DNA of 64,000 nucleotides from Chalara sp. BL73. Its lineage: Eukaryota; Ascomycota; Leotiomycetes; Helotiales. The notes under the pieces were generated by a model, which did no database searches, was not told the DNA's origin, and saw only the letters and a list, made by a program, of their open reading frames with translations. Every line of letters starts with the position of its first letter. The stretch's first letter is position 1. Of the stretch, positions 23,781 through 34,522 are shown one piece after another. The stretch spans positions 372,001-436,000 of the forward strand of contig CAKJVC010000012.1 in NCBI GenBank assembly GCA_918026815.1, read 5' to 3'. The position numbers and the translations under genes were made by a program.

Positions 23781-25494
23781 TCAATTGCTGACTTGCGGTT
23801 GTTCCTTGGTATCCTCATGCACAATCCACATCGTTTTCTGTCTGAGCCAGGGGCCAGCAAAGTAAAGTGGGAGGCCCAGGCCCAGAACAGCCCACTCAAT
23901 TGCTGCCATTTCCCAGGTCATCCTGACCAAGCCCTTGCGTGCCTGCCAACTAGGCAAGCTGACTGTGATGGCAAAAGCCACCAGGTTCTTACCGGCATTG
24001 ATAAGCACCATTGCTTCTGATCCAGCTGCTGGCCAACCATCCACCATGACGGATAGGACAACGGAGGGGACAAAGGTTACAGAGGATACCTGTAAGGCGG
24101 CGCCAATGGCAGCGATGTATACACTGCGGCCCTCGGAAATTATGTAGGAGAACAGGAGAAGCCCAGGGGGAGCTAATATGAAAGGTATGATGAGGGCTGG
24201 CATGCGGTACTCTGGTACATGGAACTCGGAGCGAGATCTGCGACCCAAATAGCGGGAAAGCCAGTCGGTGAAGGGACCCGCGATGGGATACGCGACGAGA
24301 ATACCGAGAGCAGTGGCAAGGGAGAAAAGGCCAAGGCCGGAGGCTTTGAACAGGTATGGCGGCGGAAGGAAATATTGCGGCGAAAACGTGGAGATCATTA
24401 CAATGCTATTCTATGTCAGAGTAGATCCGCGTATCTGAGGCATGGAGAAATCAAGTATAAGTCTTACCCTCCAAGAAAGACCCCGTAAGAGGCGGCAGCA
24501 AAGAGAGCTTGTGGAACCAAGACGAAGCGGAATGGGAGAGAAAATCTCCGAAACCAGCTTATTACCCCCGCCGGTTCTGTGCCACGGTTTTTGAAGTTGA
24601 CGAGATCTTTCCAATATGAGCCTGCATATGGCGGGTTTAATCCAGATGCTGAGATGCCTGCGGGTGGGCTTCCTGCTTCCTCTTTATGTTCGATTGCATG
24701 GATTGCATCCTTATCGACTTCCTGAGCCGTCTCACCATCGATAAGAACACGTCGGTAATTTGTCTCTGGCAAGAAAAACAGGACGAGGAGCAGATTGGCA
24801 CTAATAAGGATAGCACATAGGATGAAAAACCATCTCCAGCCTTTAGCGGTGATGAGAAAACCAGCAATCATGGGCCCAACCTGTGCACCGCCAGAAAGGA
24901 AAAATGAGAACACGGCCATGGATGTAGCGAAGTAGCGCTCCATGTACATATCTACATAGCTGCTCGTTAGGACTCTGATGTGCTAAGGCTTCTGGGGCAT
25001 AAAAGAAGGCTCACCTGCAATGATGGCTGGGCCGAGTGACTCGACGCTTCCCGCGCCAAAGCACGCCACCACGCGCGACGCAGTAAGGCTGTCAAAAGTC
25101 GGGGCTTTAATGCTCCATATACAGCAACCCAAGAAGATGAGCATAGACGCGATGATGGTCGGCCTTTTCCCTAATATGGCCGCCGTCGGCGTCCAGATGA
25201 TGTTCCCAACGCCAAGCGCCATCACTGGATAGGAGACCGTGTCAGTCAACTTAGAGTTGCCGACGTGGAACTCCATTGCGAGTTCGCCGAACCCAGTTGT
25301 AATGCCTGCAGTATACATATTTCCAAGAAATATAAAGAAACAAACGTTGGCAAGAGTTAGATGTCTAATCCATGCTGGCCAGAGCTAGTGGTCAATCGGT
25401 TAGTAGGGGCTTGTGATAGAATATGACAGCCTGCGAAGCTACGCACTTTTGGATCGCCAGCAGTGCACTGGGCGAAGGAAACTGAGCGAGACAT
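23781..25494 (-). CDS. MFS transporter
   Basis: A 508-residue major facilitator with about 12 membrane spans, from four exons: 25494-25447, 25384-25015, 24951-24468 and 24405-23781. Introns are 25385-25446, 24952-25014 and 24406-24467. The first exon encodes only 16 residues, but the join restores GDPKLWPAWIRHLTLANV, the conserved entry to TM1. Later features are GNMYTAGITTGFGE, a motif A-like WTPTAAILGKRP, the AGSVESLGPAIIADMYMER helix, GPMIAGFLITAKGWRWFF (motif C region), and a second half ending TKEQPQVSN. The second half-site GPFTDWLSRYLGRRSR is also seen. By eye it fits fungal DHA1-like exporters or uptake carriers. The substrate is unknown; the context suggests the cluster's substrate or product. 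Confidence 0.92.
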
Positions 25495-26030
25495 TGTGTG
25501 AGGTGCTCGGACTGAACCTTGCACGAGATTCTTCACACAGATCAAAGGAACGACAGCGATAGGGGTATCGTTGGAGAGCAGATGGCCGAGGCAAGAATAA
25601 TGCGGTCTTGATGATTATTTTGAAAAAGGCAATATGAAGATACAAGCAAGGCACCTTTAATATCAACAAAGCCAAGTGCCTAGGTTTTGGGACACTACGC
25701 TCAGCACAGTAGTTAATGAAACCCCACATTCCCCGGTCAGGGTTGAGTGGAGTTGTGGGGGAAGGTTAAGGCTAATAACAAAGAACGAACTATTGGGCAG
25801 TCATTTTGGAGCACATTTTTATCATAGGAATTGTTCGCATTGTTCAACACAAGAATCCTGGTGCAACGCTTACACAATGCCATATCACAAACAAACCTTA
25901 AATGAACCGCTTTCGGCACTCTGAAGCCAGTACGAAACGAGATCCAAGTTTTACCAAGACCCTGTAATGTGAACTTGGATTGAAACTTTAATTAGAATAA
26001 TACATGTAGGTTTGCCTAAGCCCTTTCCGT
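25495..26030. promoter_or_regulatory. MFS promoter region
   Basis: About 0.54 kb between the MFS start and the 3' end of the 122-aa gene. It contains a partial motif GTGGGGG at 25755-25761 and CCCCGG at 25732-25737, weaker than the other promoter sites. No gene was seen. Confidence 0.35.
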
Positions 26031-26461
26031 CTACCATTCCCCTCCAATTGCATAGCTAAAAACGCCTGGAAGCACCTTCCCACCAGTACGGCCCCATAGC
26101 TGCGCGATCCCCTAAAATTGAGGTTCAGATTAGCTCGTATAGCGCCACAGCGCGATAGCTCGAGTTGACGTACCGCGTTAAGGGCCACACCATTGAACAT
26201 GACGGCAAGAAATACCTGCTCGATCCCGTTGCTCCCTCTTGGACGCTCAGCCAAATTCAAGTTCCGGTTGATGGGACGGTAATTGGGAATCCGATGCCGG
26301 TCACGTGGCCAATAATGAGGATTTCCAATTGCGGCTGATGTTTCGAAGATATTCAGCCCTGTGTCGATGTTACTGTTGTCGCCTGTCACATGTATCTCGT
26401 AGTCTTGTAGCGTATCATGGAGAGTGCTGGTTATGGGATTGTCCGTGGTTGTGACCGACAT
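26031..26461 (-). CDS. 122-aa protein of unknown function
   Basis: Two exons (26461-26174 and 26111-26031) around a 62-bp intron with donor GTACGT, branch-like GCTAATC and acceptor TTTTAG. They give a 122-residue product ending YAIGGEW. Without splicing the frame runs on for 157 residues of less protein-like sequence, so the spliced form is preferred. There is no signal peptide and no recognised domain. The C-terminal 40 residues are Gly-rich (GRTGGKVLPGVF). It shares a divergent promoter with the aldehyde-dehydrogenase-like gene and lies between enzymes of the cluster, so a small cluster-specific enzyme or accessory protein is possible. No function is assigned. Confidence 0.6.
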
Positions 26462-26856
26462 GGCGATGTGAAGGGAGAGGACGAAGATGTCTGGTTTGGA
26501 TTTTGGGATAGAAGAGCTTCGAGTTGGCTCAACATGTATCTACATGGACACTAAACGGGATCGTGCTGGATTCGGGCTCTGAAAGCCCGAAACGCGCCGT
26601 GACATTTGCTGTAACTGTAAGTTCCGGTGGGGGTTCCCAACCGACTCCCACATCCCGAAGCATGCAACAATCACCGCACCTTACCACGGATGATCGAGAA
26701 TGGGCGGGAAATAGGAAGCATATTCCATGTAGCTTTAATGTATTCGCTCGGTCAAGCTCCGAAAACTCCGTTGAGCGAAACTATTTGATGTATTGATGAT
26801 TCTTTCTCCTACACTCATGTTATTCCATAATTTAGTCATTAGATACATGCGTCAAG
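26462..26856. promoter_or_regulatory. Divergent promoter, 122-aa and ALDH-like genes
   Basis: A 395-bp divergent promoter with a partial cluster motif at 26624-26634. The frame at 26524-26796 looks like chance. Confidence 0.45.
26624..26634 (+). promoter_or_regulatory. Partial G-rich cluster motif with CGG
   Basis: Reads CCGGTGGGGGT, the same CCGG-T-GGGGG start as the copy at 20686 but followed by TCCC. A CCGACTCCCAC block follows at 26641-26651. It lies between the divergent 122-aa and ALDH-like genes. Confidence 0.4.
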
Positions 26857-28499
26857 ATGTCCTCCAGAAACAATCTTGAACAGCTGCGCGCTGCTGTGGT
26901 CGATGGCAGAACAGAAAATATTCGGTACAGGCAAAAAGAGCTTCAAAGTTTGCATACTAGCCTGCGCCAATATGGCGCCACAATAATTTCCAGCATCTCG
27001 AAGGACTCGGACGCTCTATCGCCTAAGATTACCTTTGAGGCGGAAGCAGAATATTGGCTAGCTTTGAATGCGGTTGAAAAGCAATTCGAATTGCTCGACT
27101 TCGAAGTCTTGGCCAAGCAAGAATACTTGGTTGCGAAGGGGTTTGATAATAGGGATAGAAGGGTCGGTAAGGGCCTGGTAATAATCAGACCTACGACACA
27201 CACGAGGTTTTATTCCATTATAATTGCGCTTGCGGCGGCTATTACTGCCGGGAATTGTATTGCTTTAGAGGTGAACTTGCACCTGAAGCTACCTACAAGG
27301 TATTTTACTGATTAGAATTGCAAATAGCTCGCAGACACAATGTTGAATGTCGATTCAGTTCTGAAAGAGCTTTTGCCCCAAGCATTAGACCCTGACACAT
27401 TCGCCATTACAAACGCTGCTCTCGGAAACCCATCTGACGCGTTCCTTGTTGATCAAACGAGTAACCAATCAGTTTCGTCAATCAATCAACTCTCCTCGAA
27501 TACTTCTCTCCGCATAGTCGCGGTCGTTGATCGGACGGCGGACATTGAAGCTTCAGCGAAAGCTATTGTTACGGCGCGCTTCTCGTTTCAGGGAACGTCA
27601 TCATACAGCCCGGACTTGATCATAGTCAATGGCTTTATCAAGAATGAGTTCGTAGAATCGTGCTCACGTTATGCGGGAAAATTCTTTCCCAACAATGAAA
27701 AGACAACACGGGCACGAAACAATGATTCGCTGGCCATCAAGAAAAGATTGGCGGAAGCTGAAGAGAAACACCAAGTTTCTCAATCTGGCTCGGGCAGCTT
27801 TAGGATTGTGGATATCCATGACAGGTCAGGATCTGCTTTTCCGCCATGCAGGATGGGTGTATTGACAACGTTTAGGAACTCTCCCATAGCCAAGCTGAAG
27901 TTTAGCGGCTTTTATCTTCCTATCATAGCAGCCACCAGCCTCACTGACAGCATTAACATTGGCAATTCAGAGTATATCCCGCTCCCACCCAATTTCCAAT
28001 ACTTCTGCTAACCACACTTCTCAGCTCTAATCTTCTCGCCCTCTACACCTTCTCGGACGCTCCAACAGCCAAGTTTCTTTCTCAGCACTTCAATGCCATA
28101 ACCTCATACTCCAACAGCATCCCTTCCCACCTGCTCGTTGGACCCGCAGCACCCATCACGCCTCTTCCCCCACCACCTAGCCACAAGTATAGCGCGGAGA
28201 TGTTCTCTTCACCACGCCCACAGTACACATCCCGTCCTCCGGCGACTGATGACCTGACCCTGATCGATAACGTGCTAAGCGGATTTCACGACCCCACAAG
28301 GCGAGCCAAGACTTTACAACAGCTAGGAGATAAGCTCGAGGGAAAGAAGAAGGCAGTTCTACAGCCGAAGAAAATCCAGCCCAGGGGCGACCAGCTTGGT
28401 TTCTTTGAGCAAGGCCTAGTGCTGGGAGCAGGTATATTCTTGACCATGATCGTTTCGACGGTAGGAGGCGGCATTTGGTTCTTGAGGAAACATCTTTGA
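26857..28499 (+). CDS. Aldehyde-dehydrogenase-like protein, catalytic residues lost
   Basis: A 510-residue ALDH-fold protein from exons 26857-27270, 27328-27971 and 28025-28499. Introns are 27271-27327 and 27972-28024; the second restores NSDSNLLALYTFSD, a conserved C-terminal ALDH segment. It resembles the fungal membrane-anchored fatty-aldehyde dehydrogenase group (Hfd1-like): the last ~25 residues are a hydrophobic span (LVLGAGIFLTMIVSTVGGG) followed by FLRKHL. The catalytic Cys region, normally GQxCxxPD, reads GTSSYSPD with Ser230 in the Cys position. The LELGGK segment carrying the general-base Glu is replaced by an Asn/Ser-rich sequence without that Glu. The frame is intact over three exons, so this looks like a selected non-catalytic or altered protein rather than a dead gene. 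Confidence 0.85.
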
Positions 28500-28942
28500 G
28501 ATCCATTGATTTGTATGATTCCGGGATGGACCTTGAGAGTTGTGAGAACGTAGGAAACAATTTGTAATTATATCTGCGTAGAGACACGCTCCTATCATAG
28601 ATCACAGGCTTAAATACGATCAAGCGGTTCCATTTGAGTGATTTACTTTTGGAGAGAAACAGACTGAAGCACACGCTTTGCACGAAGTAAAATTTCGCCT
28701 CAACCATAAATGGTAAGTGTCAGTTAAAGATGCGCAAATATTCAGATACTTCCTATGATAGTGGCTGCACTTAGATCGTAAGGCTTATGTATCATTAAAT
28801 CTTGAATTCGTTTCAACATTTGAGAGATTCGCAATCGCTGTGCTTCCTCGTTGTACACGACCATATCTGGCTAAAGTACAAATATTAATAGACAAAAGCA
28901 TTTGTATTCACCAGTCGCTCAAAAATTTCCCGTTTTAGACGC
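28500..28942. other. Convergent intergenic region
   Basis: About 0.44 kb between the 3' ends of the ALDH-like and dioxygenase genes. Nothing was recognised. Confidence 0.4.
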
Positions 28943-29995
28943 TCAATTTACCTTCCCCTGCTTCCCGCCTACCTCCGGCCATCTTCCTAGCGTAAACTGG
29001 CTATTGCACATATTGCGCAGCTCCCAGTCCTCAGCACCAAGTTCCGCCGGCGTTCCCACATCTTCAAAAGATCCGCAGAGCCCCGCGACGAACATGGCGG
29101 CCATGAAATGGTCATCGGTAGCATGGGCGTCACGATACTTGGGAATTTTCATGAGCCTCGTCATGGCGCGGCGCAGATCGGGGCCGCTGTTCTTGGTAAT
29201 GGCATCCTCGAACTCTTGTCTGAAATCGAGCATCTCGTTGTCCGGAGGCTTCTCCATCGCGAAGTTATCTGGGAGCAGAAGCCTTAAATTAGCATTTCTC
29301 GAGGACCGCGTGCGCAGAAAGGCAGGGAAAAAAAAATCGAGTTTGTGAAGGAATGGGGGAAGGATGTCTTACCCCGGAATTGCAGCATCTGGTACCAGTT
29401 ATTTCGGTAGAGGTTATGTACCGCGCCGCCGGTGCCAATGAACAGAACTTTCTCTTTCCTTAGCGGCCGAAGCGCAGAGCCTACCTTCACGTGGTAATGT
29501 GGATCATATCCGGCATTCATGCTGACGATTGTGGTTGGGGGACTTCCGTTAGGAAACATGCGGATCAGGATAAGGTAAGTGTCGTGGATCCAATCGAACT
29601 TGTCGTTGAGCTTGGCCTTCAGCCCGGCTTTCCGCAGAAGGTCAACACAGCGAGATGCCATTGGGATGTCGGGATTCAGCTCATAGTTGACATATTTGGA
29701 TGGCTCAACGTAGGCGACAGGAGACTTGGCTGGCGAGGGATTGGCTGCAACTTCGATCTCATCGCCGGACGTGGCCCAGTGCGCACCCTGAGAGGGAGTT
29801 GTTAGTGGTAAGGTCTTGGGCGCGGAATTGGATTTCGATATGGTGGTTTACCATCATGACAATGTGCTCGATTCCGTTTGCGAGGGCTATGTCACCACAT
29901 TTCTTCCAGTAGCTGGCAGAGGCTGATTGCTCGCCTAGCATCATCGTTGAGCCATGAGAAAAGAAGTGTATGGGCGTCAATGTGCTCTGCGACAT
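28943..29995 (-). CDS. LigB/DODA-type extradiol dioxygenase
   Basis: A 294-residue member of the LigB superfamily, DODA (4,5-DOPA extradiol dioxygenase) branch, which opens catechol-type rings with O2 and non-haem Fe(II). Exons are 29995-29852, 29787-29373 and 29268-28943; the introns are 64 bp and 104 bp. Conserved histidines are visible: His14 in FFSHGST, His51 in MGAHWATSG, His145 and His147 in DPHYHVKVG, and one in GTGGAVHNLYRNNW. The final exon gives DNFAMEKPP and a family-typical acidic and helical tail ending GKQGKVN. It has no signal peptide and should be cytosolic. It is divergently paired with the cluster regulator. Ring opening here is the strongest hint that the cluster handles a catechol or other vicinal diol. 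Confidence 0.92.
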
Positions 29996-30336
29996 TGTGA
30001 GGTTGACGTGTAGAAGATCAGGCGGGTGAGAGGTATCACAAGTAAAGAGTGGTAGTTTTGAGGAGACTTAAAGTACAAAGGCCCACAATAGACTTATAAG
30101 GATATAGCGACTAACGGTGCATAATTCGTGGCCGAGCCGACTTCTATGTACGGGATAGCTACTACAATGTTTGCGATAGGCCTCAAGATGTTATGGTGTT
30201 TTTAATTCGCTTGTCTATATTGCAGCACCTTGTCCTACCTGTCGGAGGCTCGGAACAGCGAGAATCAAATCCAATGCCGTCAGAAGTTCTAAGGAATAGC
30301 TTCCAAAGCTTGAGACACAACATGATGCTATCCAGA

Positions 30337-30353
30337 GCGGGGGTGGGGGCCGG
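30337..30353 (+). promoter_or_regulatory. G-rich cluster motif with CCGG
   Basis: Reads GCGGGGGTGGGGGCCGG, one base from the GTGGGGGTGGG core and followed by CCGG and GGTGGG. Because it lies between the dioxygenase and the regulator, it could also be an autoregulatory site. Confidence 0.45.
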
Positions 30354-30540
30354 TAGGTGGGAAGCTTGGCGGAAAACAATTTTGTCCCGGCAAAAAGCCT
30401 TATTGATATTGTGCATGGGCTGGTGGGTACCGGAATGTGGCTGTGGACTTTCTGTGTCACATCCTCCTCAGCCAAGATATTAAGTTCGGGATTTACCCGT
30501 CTGGATAAACTTAAACAGGATGAGAGTTGAAAGACATATA

Positions 30541-30559
30541 TTTATATATATATATATTG
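30541..30559. repeat. TA microsatellite
   Basis: A short TATATA run in the dioxygenase/regulator intergenic region. It is simple sequence only. Confidence 0.7.
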
Positions 30560-31045
30560 TTTTAGGAAGGCCGAAACCTGTTTCATGAATCGTCTGATAG
30601 GGAGCAGATAAGATCAAATAAAGGTTATCTATGTTAGTCGCACTGTAAACTTGAGGCGGGACCTTTCTTGTCTCAGGTTTCCTTGTAGCAGCTACAAAGC
30701 AAGCTAGTCAGATTTCAACTTGGGTTTTTTTCTGTAGTCCTGTAGCAGCAGTACGTCGACAAACACGCGTGTGAATGAAAATGTGACCGTGCCCAGGAAA
30801 AGTCGAGATACAATAGCTTACTTGGCGCACCTATATCATGCACTCCACATAATTAAAAGGCGGTAGCCTCCCCCGCCTCCACTCGCAAACAAACTTCCGT
30901 TTCCCTTACCCATAATGTTTTCAGACCCCGACTCTGTACCTTATTCATCTTGTTTGTAAGCAGAATTCGTGACTTACCACCACCACCTGATCCGGCGGCT
31001 GGGACATTGTCGCTCCCTTGTCCAGGTTCTGCAGCGTTTGGCACA

Positions 31046-34000
31046 ATGGAAATGCTGCTGGACGCGATGACAAGAATGTCTGATACGACCATGGCCCGGA
31101 ATCATTCGCTTGATGCAGCCGCCGGACCTCTTTCGCTGCCACACGGCACAGGCGGATCTAGCGACGCTCTGGAGGCAGAAGACGGATTCCACAGCATTGA
31201 GGTTGGTGGGGCATCAATCCGCAAACGACAACGACGAGCTTCCCAGCCAGTGGCCACGCATCAATGTCGGATCTGCCAGCGCTCCTATGCAAGGGCAGAT
31301 AGGCTCAGTCGGCACATGAAGACGCATGAGAATGCCCGGCGCTACGTCTGTCAGCGCTGCCAGAAAAGCTTCAACAGAGCGGATCTTCTAACTCGTCACA
31401 TGACCACACACACTCGAAACGACGAAGCAGAGTTTTATCCTAACCATACGGGTGTTCATCGATCCGATAGAGCTGGCCAAGCGTGTATCGCTTGTGCAAC
31501 TGCCAAAGCCCGTTGTGAGGATCAGAAGCCATGTCGACGATGTAAAACGAAGAATATAACGTGCCAAGTGACGGGCCAGACCTCCAACCAGACATCATAC
31601 GAAGCCCAATGGCAAACGATAACCAACCAAGGACTACAAAACTACCCGACGCGGTCGGCGAATGATAATATGGATCATACAGCCGAGCAGCAGGTAATTG
31701 CTTTGAGACAACATCAACAACATACAGTCCCAACCGACAGTGCTCCTCTGTCTGAAACGCAGTCAAGTGCTCTGAACGTTAGTACGAATCCCCATATTGT
31801 ATCTCAGGTCAACCAGGTTACAAATCATAATGAGGCGGTGCACCATGGTGTCACCGATGCGATACTGGCGCAGCGGATGCTTGAACCGCCAGAAACGTAT
31901 GAAATGCCATCCGCCGCTATGGACGGGAATCAGCTGGTCTTCGACAATATCATGAACGAGATCATGTTCACGCCTAATGCACCTGGCTTCAACAATCAGT
32001 TCCTTGATATTAACTTCCATGACTTCACCTTTCCCAACGAGCAATTGGATACAATTCTTGAGCAAACTAATCATGACGAACAAACAATTATCGAGGCATC
32101 AGGCCAGGCACCACGACCTACCCGCGATGTGCGTGCTGGTTATGCTGCTTTCACGCGTTCTCCGTGGCTCTGGACTCCAGTACCACGAGATGCTGTTCTT
32201 GGGGAAGGAGAGAACCTGACGTTAGACGAGGAAAGTATATCCTCGGTGCTGACACCTAAATCCACAAATCTAATGCCTACTGTTCCAAGTTGTGGGTATC
32301 CCACGATTACATATTCAATGCGTGATAAAATGTATCATCTCGTCTCAACAATGGACAGATACTCGAGTCGAGTACCCGGTTTTCCTTCTCTTGATATAAT
32401 CAATTATGTAGTGGAAGCTTTTTTTGTCAGGCACAGCTATCAAATAGATAATTGGATCCACGTACCAAGTATCATGCTGTCAGATATCCGCCCTGAATTT
32501 GTATTAGGTCTTGTCGTCGCTGGTTCAACTGTTATATCAGAGCCTGCAATATGGAAAATGGGACTCGTACTTCAGGATGTAGTCCGTATTAAACTGGGGG
32601 AATCGGTAGGTAGCTTAGTTCAGAGCTGTGTAGTACATTGACTGAGCTTTGCAGTGGGAGCGGAAGAATAGTACCACGCGTGATTACCAACCTATGCAAG
32701 GATTTCTGCTTGCATTGGATGCAGGACTATGGAGCGGGTTTCAGAGGCAGATGGAACTCGCAGAGAGTTTTGCGCAACCCTTAATTACGGTAAAAAAATT
32801 GAAATCCCTACTAAAATATCTCTTACCAGCTTAAACACTAACAGAAAGCAGATGATGCGACGTAGTGGTATGTTTGGAGCGACCGCCGACAGCCAGGCTC
32901 TTGTTCCTCATGAATCCGATGTTGGCCAAATACTTGAAACAAAGTGGAAGAAGTGGGCACAGCGGGAAACATTCAAAAGGTGAGCAAGAAGACGGTGTTG
33001 TATAGTCTTGTAACACTAACTTGGTATGAAGGCTCGCCATTCATCTACTTCTGCATGATACTCGAGCGTCAATTGCTCTTCAAAAATGCCCTTTGATATC
33101 CGTCACGGAGATCACAATTTCCTTACCAGCATCACGGACCCTTTTCATTGCTGGCTCTGCCTCTGAGTGGAAATCTTCTTTCCTAAAACACAAAGCTTCT
33201 CTGTTCACCTCCCACATACGAATACTCGAGGTCATGCACGACATCAGTATTCTAGATGATTTACACACCGAGGTTGATATAGACCTCTGCTACACAGCTG
33301 CAATCCATGGCTTCTGGTGCCAGATCTGGGCGTTTCAAGAATCTCGCAGATTTCATGCTATTGACGAGAATAGAGATTCCGTGCATCGCCTATGGCTCGT
33401 AACACAACAGCGCGAAGTATACCAGCAACTCCAAGCGTTCGAGAAGCATTTGCTCAACACTCCTGCTAGTCGATCCGAACTACTCATCATAGCCGAGCTT
33501 CTATTAATGATCCTCCACATATCTCCCGACGAACTACAACGTTTTGCGGGTAAGTACGGCGAAGAGGCAGCATCGCAGGCCCTGGTCAGCCTCGAACGTT
33601 GGTTTAATAGCGAGAACTCTCGACGCGCAGTCTGGCACGCGGGGCAAGTATTTCGTTGGGCATTACTGATGCCACCTGCTGAATTACGAGATTTTTATGC
33701 CATAGCTGTATACTTTGCCAGCCTTGCACTGTGGACATTTGGACATCTATCAAGATCTAGGGACTCCATCAGCGGAGCTTTGGAAAGCCAGGATCATTCC
33801 TTAGCAGTACTTCCAGAGGCCGCCTCTCCATTCCTTATCATCAACGGCGAGGAGAATCCTGGGACACGGTCTTTTCTAAATGGAAGGCAAACTACTCTCA
33901 TCTTGAGGCCTGTACCCACAAGGCTTCAATCTGCTGGCCTCGAGCACCAGCATGACACTTTCATTCGACTCGACAACCCAAGCGCAGTGCTACAGATCGC

Positions 34001-34184
34001 GCGGGACCTATACCGAAATAATTTCCCATTCGAGGGCGATGCACTACCACCCCTTGTGGAAAGTATGGGAAACTTAATTAGAGACCTTGGAAATTTACCC
34101 GACTCTCGATTTTCTAGATGCGCAAGTCCAGTCGACAAAGTGAGCATTTCGCAAGAACATTTAAATGCGTCCGCAGCGAAATAA
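31046..34184 (+). CDS. C2H2 plus Zn2Cys6 transcription factor
   Basis: A 991-residue regulator from exons 31046-32605, 32655-32789, 32852-32979 and 33032-34184 (introns of 49, 62 and 52 bp). Two C2H2 fingers come first: HQCRICQRSYARADRLSRH and YVCQRCQKSFNRADLLTRH. A fungal binuclear cluster follows at once: ACIACATAKARCEDQKPCRRC. A long Gln/Asn/His-rich middle leads to the fungal_trans-type helical domain (YHLVSTMDRYSSRVPGFPS, SEPAIWKMGLVLQD, RRSGMFG, HLLLHDTRASIALQ). The start is the first ATG in the open frame. A short upstream exon from the ATG at 30915 (MFSDPDSVPYS..., donor GTAAGC) is an alternative. Its place inside the enzyme group and the G-rich sites around it make it the likely pathway-specific activator. 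Confidence 0.88.
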
Positions 34185-34522
34185 TGTAGATTAGCAGATG
34201 TATGTGCTAGAGAATGAATGAATAATCCACAAGTAAGAAACCGAAGACAATTCATTTATGAAAACTTAACATCTCCTTATTAAATGCCCCATGCCACACG
34301 AAACGACTCATTGGGATAGTTGGACCGATCCTGAGGAGGGATGAAGTCGACCCACCCCCACTTGCCGGTCGCTCACTCCCAAACGCAACTTATTGTCTCG
34401 CTACAAAATATGAGCTCATATGTCGTATATTGGAATGTAATCCGAGTTACCATTTATAACTCCCGAGATAACAATTCCTCCTAACAATTCCAAAAGTACA
34501 CCCGCCTTGACATCCACCCAAC
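34185..34522. promoter_or_regulatory. Promoter of the CocE/NonD hydrolase gene
   Basis: A 338-bp region between the regulator's stop codon and the hydrolase start, with the G-rich motif in reverse orientation at 34351-34368. Confidence 0.45.
34351..34368 (-). promoter_or_regulatory. G-rich cluster motif with CCGG, reverse
   Basis: On the minus strand this reads CCGGCAAGTGGGGGTGGG, a full 11-base core with CCGG four bases away, about 155 bp upstream of the hydrolase ATG. Confidence 0.5.

Larger units (their letters stand above)
29996..31045. promoter_or_regulatory. Divergent promoter, dioxygenase and regulator
   Basis: About 1.05 kb between the LigB dioxygenase and the zinc-finger regulator. 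It includes the G-rich motif at 30337-30353 and a TA microsatellite at 30541-30559. The short frames in it have no family content. Confidence 0.45.
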
